From CAIXLI01 sp964587125 (GTDB lineage: Bacteria; Pseudomonadota; Alphaproteobacteria; UBA9219): DNA of 64,000 nucleotides. A program made the position numbers and the translations under genes. The DNA is taken from assembly GCA_964587125.1 (NCBI GenBank), contig CAZPKC010000003.1, positions 62,001 to 126,000 of the forward strand, read 5' to 3'. This document shows positions 25,869 through 35,147 of this stretch, one piece after another. A model generated the notes under the pieces. The model searched no databases. It worked only from the letters and a program-made list of their open reading frames with translations, and had not been told where the DNA came from. Position 1 is the first letter of the stretch; every line of letters starts with the position of its first letter.

Positions 25869-27749
25869 ATGCCGCTTCCTCCCGACGATCCTTTCATGCT
25901 GGCTTTGGACGCTTATCAGGCCAAGCGCTTCGATGAGGCCGCCATGCACTGCCAGACGGCCTTGCAAAACAAGCCGGACAATCCCGCTTGTCTGCATCTG
26001 ATGGGCGCGATCGAGTTTTGCTTCGGGCATAGGAACGAAGCCGAAAATTTGATGCGGCGATCCATAACGCTGAAACCCGGCTTTGCCGAAATTCATTACA
26101 GTTTCGCGCAAGTTCTCGCCGCGCAGGGTAAAAACGCCGAAGCTCTGGAGCATTACAAAAAAACTTTGGAGCTTAAGCCCGATCATGCCGACGCTTTGTT
26201 CGGAATGGGCAATGTCCTCGCGCTTTTGGGACAACGCGAGAATGCCGCAAAGGCCTATGAACAAACTCTTAAAATAAGGCCGGAGTATCCCGAAGCGTTA
26301 AATAATCTCGGCGTCTTCCGGTTCGAAAATGGAGATTTTGACGAGGCGATCCGGCTCGAGCAACGCGCGATCGACTTGCGTCCCCAATATGCCGCCGCTC
26401 ACAATAATCTTGGCAACGCCTATAAAGAAAAAAAATTCTGGGCGAAGGCGATCGGTTGCTATCGCCGCGCCTTGGCCCACAAGCCCGATCTTTTTCAAGC
26501 CGTCAATAACATGGGGCTTGCGCTTATGTATGGCGCTTCGGATTTGCCCGCGGCGGCTTCGTGTTTCAGGCAAGTCCTCGAACAACATCCCGATAACGTC
26601 GCCGCGATGACGCATCTTGGCATCACGCTCTGCATGGAAGGAAACTTCGCCGAAGGCGTCGCGTGGTACGAAAAAGCATTGGCCTTGCAGCCGGATTACC
26701 GCGATGCTTTGAATAATATGGGAAACGCTTTAAGGGCTTTGGGGCGCGTGGAAGAAGCTCTTTCCTTTTACGAGCGCGTCAAAGCGACAAAGCCCGACGA
26801 TCCCGAAATTCACAACAATATGGCTATGGCGCTTTTGACGGCCGGACGTTTCCTTGAAGGATGGAGCGAATACGAATGGCGCTGGAAAACGGCTCAGCTG
26901 GCGGAGGCCAAACGTTCTTTTCCGCAGCCCCAATGGCGCGGCGAGGAGGCGGAAGGACGGACGCTGCTTATTCATGCCGAGCAAGGCTTCGGCGATACGC
27001 TGCAATTTTGCCGCTATGCGCCGATGGCCGCGAAGCTTGGCTGGAAAGTCATTCTCGAGGTTCAGCCCGAACTCGTTTCTTTGATCAATTCGCTCAAAGG
27101 CGTCGATAAAGTATTTCCCTCGGGCGCGATCATGCCGCCCTTCGATTTTCATTGTCCGATGATGTCTTTGCCTGTCGCTTTCAAAACGCAAGTTGATACG
27201 ATACCCGCCGATATCCCGTATCTTTTCGCGGACAAGAAAAAAACAAAAGCTTGGCGCGAACGGCTTTCGAACGATCCGAAAGGATTGAAAGCCGGATTGG
27301 TATGGACCGGAAATCCCCGATTGTTTTCGCTCGATCTCGCGGCGGCAAATGTGCGGCGTTCGCTGATGCCGGAGTCGCTCGCCCCTTTGGCGGGATTAAA
27401 AAACGTTCAATTTTACAGCCTGCAAAAAGGCGGGTTTAAACTTGGGACGGATTTAGGTCTCATCGACACTATGGATGAATGCAAAGATTTTTCGGATACC
27501 GCCGCGCTTATCGCCAACCTCGATCTTATCATCAGCGTCGATACCTCCGTCGCGCATTTGGCTGGCGCTCTCGGCAAGCCGGTTTGGCTCCTTAACCGTT
27601 TCGACAGTTGCTGGCGCTGGTTCCGCGAGCGCGAAGACAGCCCGTGGTATCCGACTATGCGCATCTTCAGACAACCAAGTTCGGGGGACTGGGCGAGCGT
27701 CATCGAAAGAGTTAAAGATCAGCTCATAACGGCGCCTGCGCCTGTTTAA
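25869..27749 (+). CDS. TPR protein with a C-terminal glycosyltransferase-like domain
   Basis: A 626-residue protein. Residues 10-320 are a run of about nine tetratricopeptide repeats (for example YPEALNNLGVFRFENGDFDEA and HNNLGNAYKEKKFWAKAIGC). The C-terminal 270 residues resemble heptosyltransferase-type glycosyltransferases (GT9-like): LLIHAEQGFGDTLQFCRYAP at the start and DLIISVDTSVAHLAGALGKP, a GT9-like donor-site motif, near the end. Such TPR-glycosyltransferase proteins are common in Alphaproteobacteria and probably act on surface polysaccharide or protein in the cytoplasm; substrates are unknown. The stop codon overlaps that of the convergent nucleosidase gene. Confidence 0.78.
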   Translation: MPLPPDDPFMLALDAYQAKRFDEAAMHCQTALQNKPDNPACLHLMGAIEFCFGHRNEAENLMRRSITLKPGFAEIHYSFAQVLAAQGKNAEALEHYKKTLELKPDHADALFGMGNVLALLGQRENAAKAYEQTLKIRPEYPEALNNLGVFRFENGDFDEAIRLEQRAIDLRPQYAAAHNNLGNAYKEKKFWAKAIGCYRRALAHKPDLFQAVNNMGLALMYGASDLPAAASCFRQVLEQHPDNVAAMTHLGITLCMEGNFAEGVAWYEKALALQPDYRDALNNMGNALRALGRVEEALSFYERVKATKPDDPEIHNNMAMALLTAGRFLEGWSEYEWRWKTAQLAEAKRSFPQPQWRGEEAEGRTLLIHAEQGFGDTLQFCRYAPMAAKLGWKVILEVQPELVSLINSLKGVDKVFPSGAIMPPFDFHCPMMSLPVAFKTQVDTIPADIPYLFADKKKTKAWRERLSNDPKGLKAGLVWTGNPRLFSLDLAAANVRRSLMPESLAPLAGLKNVQFYSLQKGGFKLGTDLGLIDTMDECKDFSDTAALIANLDLIISVDTSVAHLAGALGKPVWLLNRFDSCWRWFREREDSPWYPTMRIFRQPSSGDWASVIERVKDQLITAPAPV

Positions 27750-28357
27750 CGCGCCTTTTTCGAGACAACAATCTTACTCACGACATCATGCAAAACTTGG
27801 GCTGTCGCTTCCAAAGAATTTCCCCACGATTTAACCGCCTGAGTATCGGCACCGTCTGAAATATATTTTAAACAGCAAAAGGGAACGTTCATTCCCGAAC
27901 AAACCTTCGCCAAGGCGTAGGCTTCCATATCCACAACGTTCCACCCATGCATCTTGCCGTCCGTCACAAAATTGTCGCCGCTTCCGCATACGCCTTGGGG
28001 AAAATCCTCGCAACGCAACCCCGCCGAGAAAACCGGCGAAAGGCATTCATTCGGCGTCGTAAACAGCGCATGGCCGAATACCGTCACATCCATGTCCCGT
28101 TGAATAAATTGCGTGCAATTGACAATGCTTCCGCAAGGAAACAAGCCGGAGCCCGCGCTTCCTACATTCAAGACAAGTTCCGGATAGGCGCCGTTCTTTT
28201 CTTTCCACGCCGACAAACCAAGCACGAGCTGATAGGCAGCGTTTACTTTTCCGACCCCTGTATAGATTGTGTGAAAATCGTCGAAAAGTTCCTGAGCCTC
28301 CGATTTAAGCGCAAAAACAAGCAAGGTCGTGTCGATGGAAACTGGATGAAAGGACAT
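27746..28357 (-). CDS. Nucleoside phosphorylase-family protein, probable nucleosidase
   Basis: A 203-residue protein of the purine-nucleoside phosphorylase/MTA-SAH nucleosidase fold. FALKSEAQELF opens the core; YTGVGKVNAAYQL and LVLNVGSAGSG match the phosphate- and base-binding loops; VVDMEAYALAKVC is the ribose-binding MEA motif and SDGAD contains the catalytic Asp. Substrates may be methylthioadenosine, S-adenosylhomocysteine or a related nucleoside. The ATG at 28357 gives family-like length; an earlier one adds 16 atypical residues. Its end overlaps that of the TPR gene by four bases. Confidence 0.78.
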   Translation of the reverse strand: MSFHPVSIDTTLLVFALKSEAQELFDDFHTIYTGVGKVNAAYQLVLGLSAWKEKNGAYPELVLNVGSAGSGLFPCGSIVNCTQFIQRDMDVTVFGHALFTTPNECLSPVFSAGLRCEDFPQGVCGSGDNFVTDGKMHGWNVVDMEAYALAKVCSGMNVPFCCLKYISDGADTQAVKSWGNSLEATAQVLHDVVSKIVVSKKAR

Positions 28358-28429
28358 GTTAAACCCTAAAAAACGATATTGAGGGGATGGGGCAGAGCTT
28401 GCCAATTCTTGATCTGCGATAGGTATAGC

Positions 28430-28978
28430 TTAGCTCTCTTCATAACAGATCGAAAGAATTTCGATCGTGTCAACGCCCGACGGCGTACGCACCTCGACCG
28501 CATCGCCGACGCGCGCTTTCAGCAAAGCCTTGGCGATAGGCGATATCCAGCTGATTTTGCCTTCGGAAAGCTCGGCTTCATCGACGCCCACCAAAGTCAC
28601 CGTGTTTTCGCTATCATCCATACGGACGTAGGTGACCGTCGCGCCGAAGAACACCTGATTGCGTTTTTTCTGCTGTTTGGGATCGACGACTTCCGCCGTT
28701 TCCAACTTCTTTGTAAGGTAATGCACGCGGCTATCGATCTCGCGCAAGCGTTTTTTGCCGTAGATATAGTCTCCGTTTTCGGAACGATCGCCATTGCCCG
28801 CCGCCCATGAAACGACTTCGACGACTTTAGGGCGTTCGACGCGCAACAATTGGCGCAGCTCTTCCTGCAACGCCGCGAAGCCGCGCGGAGTCATGTAGTT
28901 CTTGGCGCCTGAGAAAACGGTTTTGGGTTCGATATCCTCGTCGCCGTTTCCTTCGTCTTTGGTGAAGGCCTTGCTCAT
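28430..28978 (-). CDS. greB: Transcription elongation factor GreB
   Basis: A 182-residue Gre factor that rescues backtracked RNA polymerase by stimulating transcript cleavage. The N-terminal coiled coil carries YMTPRGFAALQEELRQLL and GDRSENGDYIYGKKRLREID; acidic residues at the coiled-coil tip are present. The C-terminal FKBP-like domain has FFGATVTYVRMDD and SWISPIAKALLKARVGD. The MSKAFTK opening and YIYGKKR distinguish GreB from GreA. The start overlaps the stop of the ELM1-like gene by four bases. Confidence 0.9.
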   Translation of the reverse strand: MSKAFTKDEGNGDEDIEPKTVFSGAKNYMTPRGFAALQEELRQLLRVERPKVVEVVSWAAGNGDRSENGDYIYGKKRLREIDSRVHYLTKKLETAEVVDPKQQKKRNQVFFGATVTYVRMDDSENTVTLVGVDEAELSEGKISWISPIAKALLKARVGDAVEVRTPSGVDTIEILSICYEES

Positions 28979-29967
28979 TTCATCATCTCTTTAACGCGGT
29001 CTGCCACGAGGCGCATGTCGTCGAGCGGCGCATAAGTCCATTTTTCGATGTGCCCTTTAAAAGGACGCGTCATGCCGTCGTCGGCCATCGCCTGATGGAA
29101 GCGGCGGAATTTGTCCGAACCGCCCGGCAAATCGATCACCAGCACCGGCTTGCCCGTCGAACACGCTTCGGACACCATATTGACGCTATCGCAGGTGACT
29201 AGAATGGCCTCCGCCAGCCCCAACATACCATAGTAGGGGTTTGCGCCCTGCCCGTCCCAGATAGTGACGGGCTTTCCGCGCAAGGCATTTTCCAAAATCG
29301 CCATGTTTTCCGTGCCCGTGCGACGGGAGGGCGTAATCATCAGGCTTCCTTCCCGTCCGGCCAAAGCCGCGAGTTGTTCCGATAAAACTTTCATCTCGCG
29401 CGAAGTCAGGCTGTATACAGAATTGCTTCCGCCGATCAGTACCGCGATACGGGGCGGCGGCAAATGCGCGACCTGCGGCAGAAATTTTTCAGCCTCGCTT
29501 GCCAGCATCTCGGAAGTCACGCGATGCAAGGCTCCGCGCGTCGTCATGACGTTCGCGCCCGTCAGATGATCGTGGCGCGGGATGACGACAAGATCGAACC
29601 GCGACGGATCGATAACCGGGTTCTGAATTTGAACGACAAAAGTTCTCTTCCCGCCGTTTTTCTGCGACATGCGCCGCACGTAAAGCGAGGCTGGAACGCT
29701 AAGGCGCCCCGTCGCGATCAGAATATCCGGCCAAGGAGGTGCGATGGGATCGCCCTTGGCGCTGAATGCATACGCCAACCCGTGCCGCAGAAAAGGGCTT
29801 AACTGTTTCCATGGGCTCCGAAGTTTAATGCGCTTGACCACGGGTTGCAGGCCTAACGCCGATGCCAATCCCAGGCATTGATTTTCCATGCCAGCCTTGC
29901 CGTCGGTAACGACCCAACAGGAAGGTTTTGAAACATTTAAATGAGCAGGCGCCGAATTAGTTAACAT
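28975..29967 (-). CDS. ELM1-family (DUF1022) protein
   Basis: A protein of 330 residues (341 if the GTG at 30000 is used). WVVTDGKAGMENQCLGLASA near the N-terminus, VVIPRHDHLTGANVMTTRGA in the middle and LVTCDSVNMVSEACSTGKPV near the end are typical of the mitochondrial fission ELM1 family, a group with a glycosyltransferase-like fold found in Alphaproteobacteria and plant mitochondria. The bacterial function is not established; a role in envelope sugar transfer has been suggested from fold. Neither start has a strong ribosome site. It overlaps greB by four bases, so both are probably co-translated. Confidence 0.78.
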   Translation of the reverse strand: MLTNSAPAHLNVSKPSCWVVTDGKAGMENQCLGLASALGLQPVVKRIKLRSPWKQLSPFLRHGLAYAFSAKGDPIAPPWPDILIATGRLSVPASLYVRRMSQKNGGKRTFVVQIQNPVIDPSRFDLVVIPRHDHLTGANVMTTRGALHRVTSEMLASEAEKFLPQVAHLPPPRIAVLIGGSNSVYSLTSREMKVLSEQLAALAGREGSLMITPSRRTGTENMAILENALRGKPVTIWDGQGANPYYGMLGLAEAILVTCDSVNMVSEACSTGKPVLVIDLPGGSDKFRRFHQAMADDGMTRPFKGHIEKWTYAPLDDMRLVADRVKEMMK

Positions 29968-30090
29968 AAGCGAGGATCTCTGCTGTTGAAAAGACGACAC
30001 ATTTCCATTCTATAGACATTTATCTCGTAATAGAAGCCGCCTTTGTTTTGTGCTACTTTAAACTTGGAATTCGGTCCCTATATATATGCC

Positions 30091-30576
30091 ATGAAGCTGG
30101 TCAAACTCGATCTTACAGACCTTCGCATTTTGCGCGAATTGCAGCAGGACGGCAGCATCACGAACGTTGCCCTGTCCAAAAAGGTCGGCATCTCCCCGCC
30201 GCCATGCCTGCGGCGCGTGCGCGCTTTGGAGGAATCCGGCTACATTCGCGGCTATTACGCCGACATAGCCCCGGATAAAATGGGCTTCGGCATCACGGTA
30301 TTCGCCATGGTGTCGCTGACAAATCATAGCGAAAGCGACATTGCTCATTTTTCCAAATTGATCGACGGCTGGCCGCAGGTGCGCGAGAGTTATTTGATGA
30401 CCGGCGATACCGATTTTCTTTTGAAAATCGTCGCCGAAGACTGGGAAGCGTTCCAGAAATTCGTCACGAGCCAAATTAGCGGCGCGCCCAACGTCGCGCA
30501 CATTAAATCGATGCCCGCGATGCGCCGCACGAAATACGCGCCGGGCGTGCCGATCGAGGAAAAAAGCTCCTCATGA
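30091..30576 (+). CDS. Lrp/AsnC-family transcriptional regulator
   Basis: A 161-residue feast/famine regulator. The N-terminal helix-turn-helix is LDLTDLRILRELQQDG, then VALSKKVGISPPPCLRRVRA; the C-terminal RAM ligand domain has GFGITVFAMVSLTNHS and VRESYLMTGDTDFLLKIVAED. Amino acids are the usual effectors. The ATG at 30091 fits the family start; an upstream ATG would add 16 atypical residues. It is divergent from the ELM1-like gene and ends before a strong bidirectional hairpin. Confidence 0.88.
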   Translation: MKLVKLDLTDLRILRELQQDGSITNVALSKKVGISPPPCLRRVRALEESGYIRGYYADIAPDKMGFGITVFAMVSLTNHSESDIAHFSKLIDGWPQVRESYLMTGDTDFLLKIVAEDWEAFQKFVTSQISGAPNVAHIKSMPAMRRTKYAPGVPIEEKSSS

Positions 30577-30591
30577 AAAGGACAAAACAAA

Positions 30592-30626
30592 AACCGCCGG
30601 AGTAAAACACTCCGGCGGTTCTTTTT
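30592..30626. terminator. Strong hairpin terminator, probably bidirectional
   Basis: AACCGCCGGAGT (30592-30603) pairs perfectly with ACTCCGGCGGTT (30609-30620) over a five-base loop and is followed by CTTTTT on the plus strand and preceded by a run of A residues, giving T residues on the minus strand. It separates the convergent Lrp regulator and outer-membrane protein genes and can stop both. Confidence 0.9.
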
Positions 30627-30643
30627 GGGCGCTTCTCGTTTGT

Positions 30644-31546
30644 CTAGTACAGCGGCACGACGAGGCGAACGTTGAACATATCGCCGCCAACCTCGTTATG
30701 CGTCATGACACCGTAGTTCCATGTGGCCATCACATCGACAGGCCCGAAGTTATATCCGGCGATAGGCCCGATGCCATAGTTCTCTTGCGTGGAGTTCGCC
30801 ACGGTGGCGCCGTTCGATTTATCCTTCTCAAGCTGATTCTGCTCGAAGGCCCCAATACCGGCGGTCCACTTGCCAATCGTTTTAGTGACCGTGTAGTCAA
30901 CGTCGAACATATTGCCGGAATTATAATGGGTCGTATCGTCCTCAAGATTGTAGTCATAGCGCATATCGGCGCTGAGATTCCATCCATCATGAAGCCAGCT
31001 TAACCCTAATTCAGGGCTGAATGTCCAAAAGCTGTTGCCCGATCCTACGCCCCCGTTAGGAGCCGGATGAGCCGGAGAAGAACTCGGGTCGTCAACATAA
31101 ACCGAAAGTCCCGTTTTGACATGGAAATCCATAGGCAACGCCCAGGATAACTGGCCCGGAATAAGGACTGTGTTGTATGTGCCGGTGTGACCATTGTCAT
31201 TCTTGTACGGCCCCCCGGACATGTCCAGATAATCAAACGGCTGAGCGATCGCTACGGCATAATCCGCGCCGAGAACTTTGATTCCCGGATTCCACAAAAC
31301 GATGGGAATATCAAGCCACGCATTAAGTTTAATGCCGTTAGTATTGGAATTGGTGCCATTCATGTCCTTCCACGTCGCAAAATATGTGTCGTTGATGAAA
31401 TAAACTCCCTCGGGCGGAAGCGCGCCCGCAGCCAGCCCTTCGTCCGTACCGCGCAAATGCGGATTCCATAATTCTTCGGCAAAAGCGCTTCCAGCAGTAA
31501 GCACAACCGTAGCGGCTAATGCCGCGGCACATACGACCTTCTTCAT
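30644..31546 (-). CDS. Outer-membrane beta-barrel transport-family protein (Phenol_MetA_deg/SphA-like)
   Basis: A 300-residue protein with a clear signal peptide (MKKVVCAAALAATVVLTAG, cleavage after AFA). The rest alternates aromatic beta strands as in outer-membrane barrels, ending in FNVRLVVPLY with the terminal aromatic residue recognised by the Bam machinery. VYFINDTYFATWKDMNG and FSPELGLSWLHDGWNLS fit the family linked to uptake of phenol-type or sphingosine-type compounds. No degradation genes are adjacent, so the substrate cannot be given. The terminator at 30592 lies just downstream. Confidence 0.75.
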   Translation of the reverse strand: MKKVVCAAALAATVVLTAGSAFAEELWNPHLRGTDEGLAAGALPPEGVYFINDTYFATWKDMNGTNSNTNGIKLNAWLDIPIVLWNPGIKVLGADYAVAIAQPFDYLDMSGGPYKNDNGHTGTYNTVLIPGQLSWALPMDFHVKTGLSVYVDDPSSSPAHPAPNGGVGSGNSFWTFSPELGLSWLHDGWNLSADMRYDYNLEDDTTHYNSGNMFDVDYTVTKTIGKWTAGIGAFEQNQLEKDKSNGATVANSTQENYGIGPIAGYNFGPVDVMATWNYGVMTHNEVGGDMFNVRLVVPLY

Positions 31547-31680
31547 TTACGACCTCTTTCTTTTAGAGTTTGTTAGGGCGGGACGTTATCCATATTCACT
31601 TGGAACGTTGATTAAAGGCTAATGAACTTTTGTCATAAAGCCAAGACTGAAAAACTCGTCCTACGGCCGTATTCGCGCAA

Positions 31681-32520
31681 TTAGGCGTTATTTTGAGTGT
31701 GCGTTGCAACATCTTCCGGAGTTTTGCCTTGTTTTCTTAGATCCCGCAACGTCGCCGATAAATCTCGCTTGGCGTAACGGCGGCCTTCAGCATCCGTTAC
31801 GATCGGGTGGTGATGATATTCCGGCGTCTCGAATCCCAAAAGGGCCTGCAAAAGCCTGTGAATGTGAGTCGCGGCGCATAAATCCTCCCCTCGCGTGACA
31901 AGCGTCACGTTTTGCAAATGATCGTCAACCGTGACGCTGAGATGATAGCTGGTCGCTACATCCTTTCGAGCCAGAACGACATCGCCGAACATTTCAGGAT
32001 GCGCCTCGATTTTTCCGCGCGCGCGGTCATGCCAGAAAAGCGGGCCGGTCAGTTTTACAGCCGCTGCGACATCGAGCCTCCAATTCGCAACATCGCCTTG
32101 CGTAAGTTTTTCGGCGCGTTCGCGCTCAGATAAATATCGGCAGGTTCCTGGATAAATAAGCGTTCCGTCTTCCGCATGCGGCGCGTTGACGGAACGTTGC
32201 GCCTCCTGCCCGATGTCGCGGCGCGTGCAGAAACAGGGATAAATCAAGCCCTTCCCGCGCAAAACATTCAGCGCGGCGGTATAATCGGCGAGGTGTTCGG
32301 ATTGGCGGCGCACAGGTTCCGGCCATTTCAGACCGAGCCACGCCAAATCTTCGAATATCGCTTCCGTATATTCCGGTTTGCATCGGATAGGATCGATGTC
32401 CTCGATGCGGAGAAGAAAAGTCCCTCCCTCGGCAGCGCGCGCGGCGAATAACGCCGAATACGCGTGGCCGAGATGAAGATAGCCCGTGGGGCTTGGGGCG
32501 AAGCGGGTCGTTAAAGGCAC
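31681..32520 (-). CDS. gluQ: Glutamyl-Q tRNA(Asp) synthetase
   Basis: A 279-residue truncated GluRS paralogue that attaches glutamate to the queuosine base of tRNA-Asp. It has APSPTGYLHLGHAYSALF (HIGH-type), RIEDIDPIR, the zinc ligands CFCTRRD and YPGTCRY, and a KMSKS remnant RRYAKRDLSA, but lacks the anticodon-binding domain, which separates it from gltX. The start ATG lies at 32520, nine bases after the next upstream gene's stop. Confidence 0.9.
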   Translation of the reverse strand: MPLTTRFAPSPTGYLHLGHAYSALFAARAAEGGTFLLRIEDIDPIRCKPEYTEAIFEDLAWLGLKWPEPVRRQSEHLADYTAALNVLRGKGLIYPCFCTRRDIGQEAQRSVNAPHAEDGTLIYPGTCRYLSERERAEKLTQGDVANWRLDVAAAVKLTGPLFWHDRARGKIEAHPEMFGDVVLARKDVATSYHLSVTVDDHLQNVTLVTRGEDLCAATHIHRLLQALLGFETPEYHHHPIVTDAEGRRYAKRDLSATLRDLRKQGKTPEDVATHTQNNA

Positions 32521-32529
32521 AAAACGTAT

Positions 32530-33093
32530 TTACAATGTTTCTTTATATAAAGAAACCGTATGAGCCGAAAGGGTGCGGAAAACATCGTCTCCCTGTTCTC
32601 CAAATCCCCATTCGGCATTGTGTTTCAACTGTTCTTGCCGTTCCGTTATGGATTTTTGAGCCACTTCCAGAAATAAGTCCTTTAGACTGTTATAGGTTTC
32701 AACCGTTTTCGGCAGCGTGACCTTAAAGTAAAAACGATCTTGCGAACTTCCAAGCGAGCTACTGGAATTCATGCAACCAATTTCGCGCCAAGTTGCGGTT
32801 GCTTTCTCGTATTTTTCCACAACGAAGTTCTTCTTTCTCAAAAGAACCGCAAAATCTTTTACTGCCTCATTATAAGGCCACTTTTTAAAATCAGAATCGA
32901 TTCCCAGCTCGCGAGTAATCCTCCAAGAGTCAACCTCGACATAGTATTCGGTCTCTTTTCCGGAACACAAATGCTTGTTTGATCTTGCCTCGCTGCTTGA
33001 AATATTTTTTACCCCAACCGCATTTCTGAAATATTCGCCTTCCACGACAAAATAAGCGGTCATTATCGATTTAAGTTCTTCTTGCTCGGACAT
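32530..33093 (-). CDS. Hypothetical protein, no recognised family
   Basis: A 187-residue soluble, charged protein starting MSEQEELKSIMTAYFVVEGEY. No signal peptide, membrane segment or known motif is visible; the predicted character is mixed alpha/beta with a helical C-terminus. Its DNA is clearly richer in A and T than its neighbours, which may mean recent acquisition. It lies nine bases before gluQ on the same strand and may share its transcript. Function unknown. Confidence 0.6.
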   Translation of the reverse strand: MSEQEELKSIMTAYFVVEGEYFRNAVGVKNISSSEARSNKHLCSGKETEYYVEVDSWRITRELGIDSDFKKWPYNEAVKDFAVLLRKKNFVVEKYEKATATWREIGCMNSSSSLGSSQDRFYFKVTLPKTVETYNSLKDLFLEVAQKSITERQEQLKHNAEWGFGEQGDDVFRTLSAHTVSLYKETL

Positions 33094-33233
33094 ATCCGTC
33101 TCCGTGAAATAAATGGTTTAAATTTTAAAAATCCCGCCTTATTGGCTTTTTAGTTCATTTTTCCCTATTTTTAAAGTGTAACAATACTTTCATGAAAAAC
33201 TTATCCGTTAACCATGTTTACATGCGCATTTGA

Positions 33234-35039
33234 CTATTTGTCGTCGCCCATCTTCAACGCCGCGATGAATGCCGCTTGCGGAATTTCGACTTCGCCGAAC
33301 TGGCGCATGCGCTTCTTGCCTTCTTTTTGCTTGTCGAGGAGCTTGCGTTTACGGCTGATATCGCCGCCGTAGCACTTCGCCGTCACGTCCTTGCGCAAAG
33401 CCGAGATCGTCTCACGCGCGATGACGCGGCCTCCAATAGCAGCCTGAATGGCGATTTTGAACAAATGCTTCGGGATGAGGTCTTTCAGCCGTTCGCACAA
33501 AATGCGCCCGCGCCCTTCGGCGTTGGCGCGATGAACGATGATGCCTAAGGCATCGACCGCTTCGCCGTTGACCAAGATCGACATATTGACGAGATCGCCG
33601 TCGCGGTATCCTTCGAGCGTATAGTCGAAGCTCGCGTAGCCGCGGCTGATCGACTTCAGGCGGTCGTAAAAATCGAACACGACTTCGTTGAGCGGCAGTT
33701 TATAAATCAGCATCGCGCGCGTGCCGACGTACGTGAGTTCCACCTGCTCGCCGCGCCTGTCGTTACAGAGCGCCAAAATATTTCCGAGATAATCGTCCGG
33801 CGTCAGGATGGTCGCTTTGATCCACGGCTCTTCGATGCGCTCGATATAAGTGGGATCGGGCATGTCGGCGGGATTGTGCAGTTCCTTGACGGCGCCGTTC
33901 GTCAGATGGACTTTATAAATGACCGAAGGCGCGGTTGTGATGAGGTTCAGGTCAAACTCGCGCTCGAGACGCTCTTGAATGATTTCGAGATGCAAGAGTC
34001 CCAAAAAGCCGCAGCGGAATCCGAAACCCAAGGCCACCGAACTTTCCGGCTCGAACTTGAAGCTCGCGTCGTTGAGCGCCAGTTTACCCAAGGATTCCCG
34101 CAAGTGCTCGAAATCCGCCGCATCGACCGGAAACAAGCCGCAAAACACGACCGGAACGGAGGGTTTGAATCCGGGCAAAGGTTTATCCGCCGGATTTTTT
34201 TCGTCGGTGATCGTATCGCCGACCTTGGTGTCGCTGATTTGCTTGATGCCCGCCGTGATGAAACCGACTTCGCCGGCGCTGAGTTCGCCCGTTTCGATTT
34301 TTTTGGGCGTGAAAATCCCCACGTGGTCGAGGTCGCGCACGGCGCCCGTCGCCATAAAGCGCACCTTTTCGCCTTTTTTCAACGCGCCGTCCACGACTCG
34401 CACAAGAACGACGACGCCAAGATAGGAATCGTACCAGCTGTCGATCAAAAGAGCTTTCAGCGGCGCATCTAAATTTCCCTTGGGCGCGGGCAAGCGCGTC
34501 ACAATCGCTTCCAGAACCTTATCGACCCCGAGTCCCGTCTTCGCGGAAATCAAAACCGCGTTCGAGGCGTCAAGGCCGATCACGTCTTCGATTTGCTCTT
34601 TCACGCGTTCGGGCTCAGCCGCAGGAAGATCGATCTTGTTCAGAACCGGGATGATTTCGTGATTGTTGTCGATCGCCTGATAAACGTTCGCAAGCGTTTG
34701 CGCCTCGACGCCCTGCGAGGCATCCACCACCAAGATCGATCCTTCGCACGCCGCCAGAGAACGGCTGACTTCGTAAGCGAAGTCCACGTGCCCGGGAGTG
34801 TCCATCAAATTCAATTGATACGTTTCGCCGTCCTTGGCCTTATAGGTCAGGCGCACGGTCTGCGCCTTGATCGTAATACCGCGTTCGCGTTCGATGTCCA
34901 TGTTGTCGAGCATCTGCTCGCGCATCTCGCGCGCTTCGACCGCGCCGCAGCTTTGGATCAACCGGTCGGCTAAAGTCGATTTGCCGTGGTCGATATGCGC
35001 GATGATCGAAAAATTACGAATATGGGACTGATCTGTCAT
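33234..35039 (-). CDS. lepA: Elongation factor 4 (LepA)
   Basis: A 601-residue translational GTPase that acts on stalled or mistranslocated ribosomes. G1 is IIAHIDHGKSTLADRL, switch II/G3 is DTPGHVDF, and G4 is NKID. The LepA-specific C-terminal domain is present (CERLKDLIPKHLFKIAIQAA, then GGDISRKRKLLDKQKEGKKR). The ATG at 35039 with GGAAG upstream is preferred over a TTG four codons earlier. It lies downstream of pgeF on the same strand with 108 bases between. Confidence 0.95.
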   Translation of the reverse strand: MTDQSHIRNFSIIAHIDHGKSTLADRLIQSCGAVEAREMREQMLDNMDIERERGITIKAQTVRLTYKAKDGETYQLNLMDTPGHVDFAYEVSRSLAACEGSILVVDASQGVEAQTLANVYQAIDNNHEIIPVLNKIDLPAAEPERVKEQIEDVIGLDASNAVLISAKTGLGVDKVLEAIVTRLPAPKGNLDAPLKALLIDSWYDSYLGVVVLVRVVDGALKKGEKVRFMATGAVRDLDHVGIFTPKKIETGELSAGEVGFITAGIKQISDTKVGDTITDEKNPADKPLPGFKPSVPVVFCGLFPVDAADFEHLRESLGKLALNDASFKFEPESSVALGFGFRCGFLGLLHLEIIQERLEREFDLNLITTAPSVIYKVHLTNGAVKELHNPADMPDPTYIERIEEPWIKATILTPDDYLGNILALCNDRRGEQVELTYVGTRAMLIYKLPLNEVVFDFYDRLKSISRGYASFDYTLEGYRDGDLVNMSILVNGEAVDALGIIVHRANAEGRGRILCERLKDLIPKHLFKIAIQAAIGGRVIARETISALRKDVTAKCYGGDISRKRKLLDKQKEGKKRMRQFGEVEIPQAAFIAALKMGDDK

Positions 35040-35147
35040 AAATTCTTCCAACCTTATATCAGGAGCGTGGTTTGAGCATACACGCCCTGCAAATTCAAGA
35101 TAACTCGCGTGATTAAAGGAAGTTTGCCGTAAACAAACGCTTTATCG

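Noticed and set aside
31681..32520. Second full glutamyl-tRNA synthetase
   Set aside because: The protein is about 280 residues, has the zinc-type Cys pair and no anticodon-binding domain, so it is GluQ rather than a GltX duplicate.
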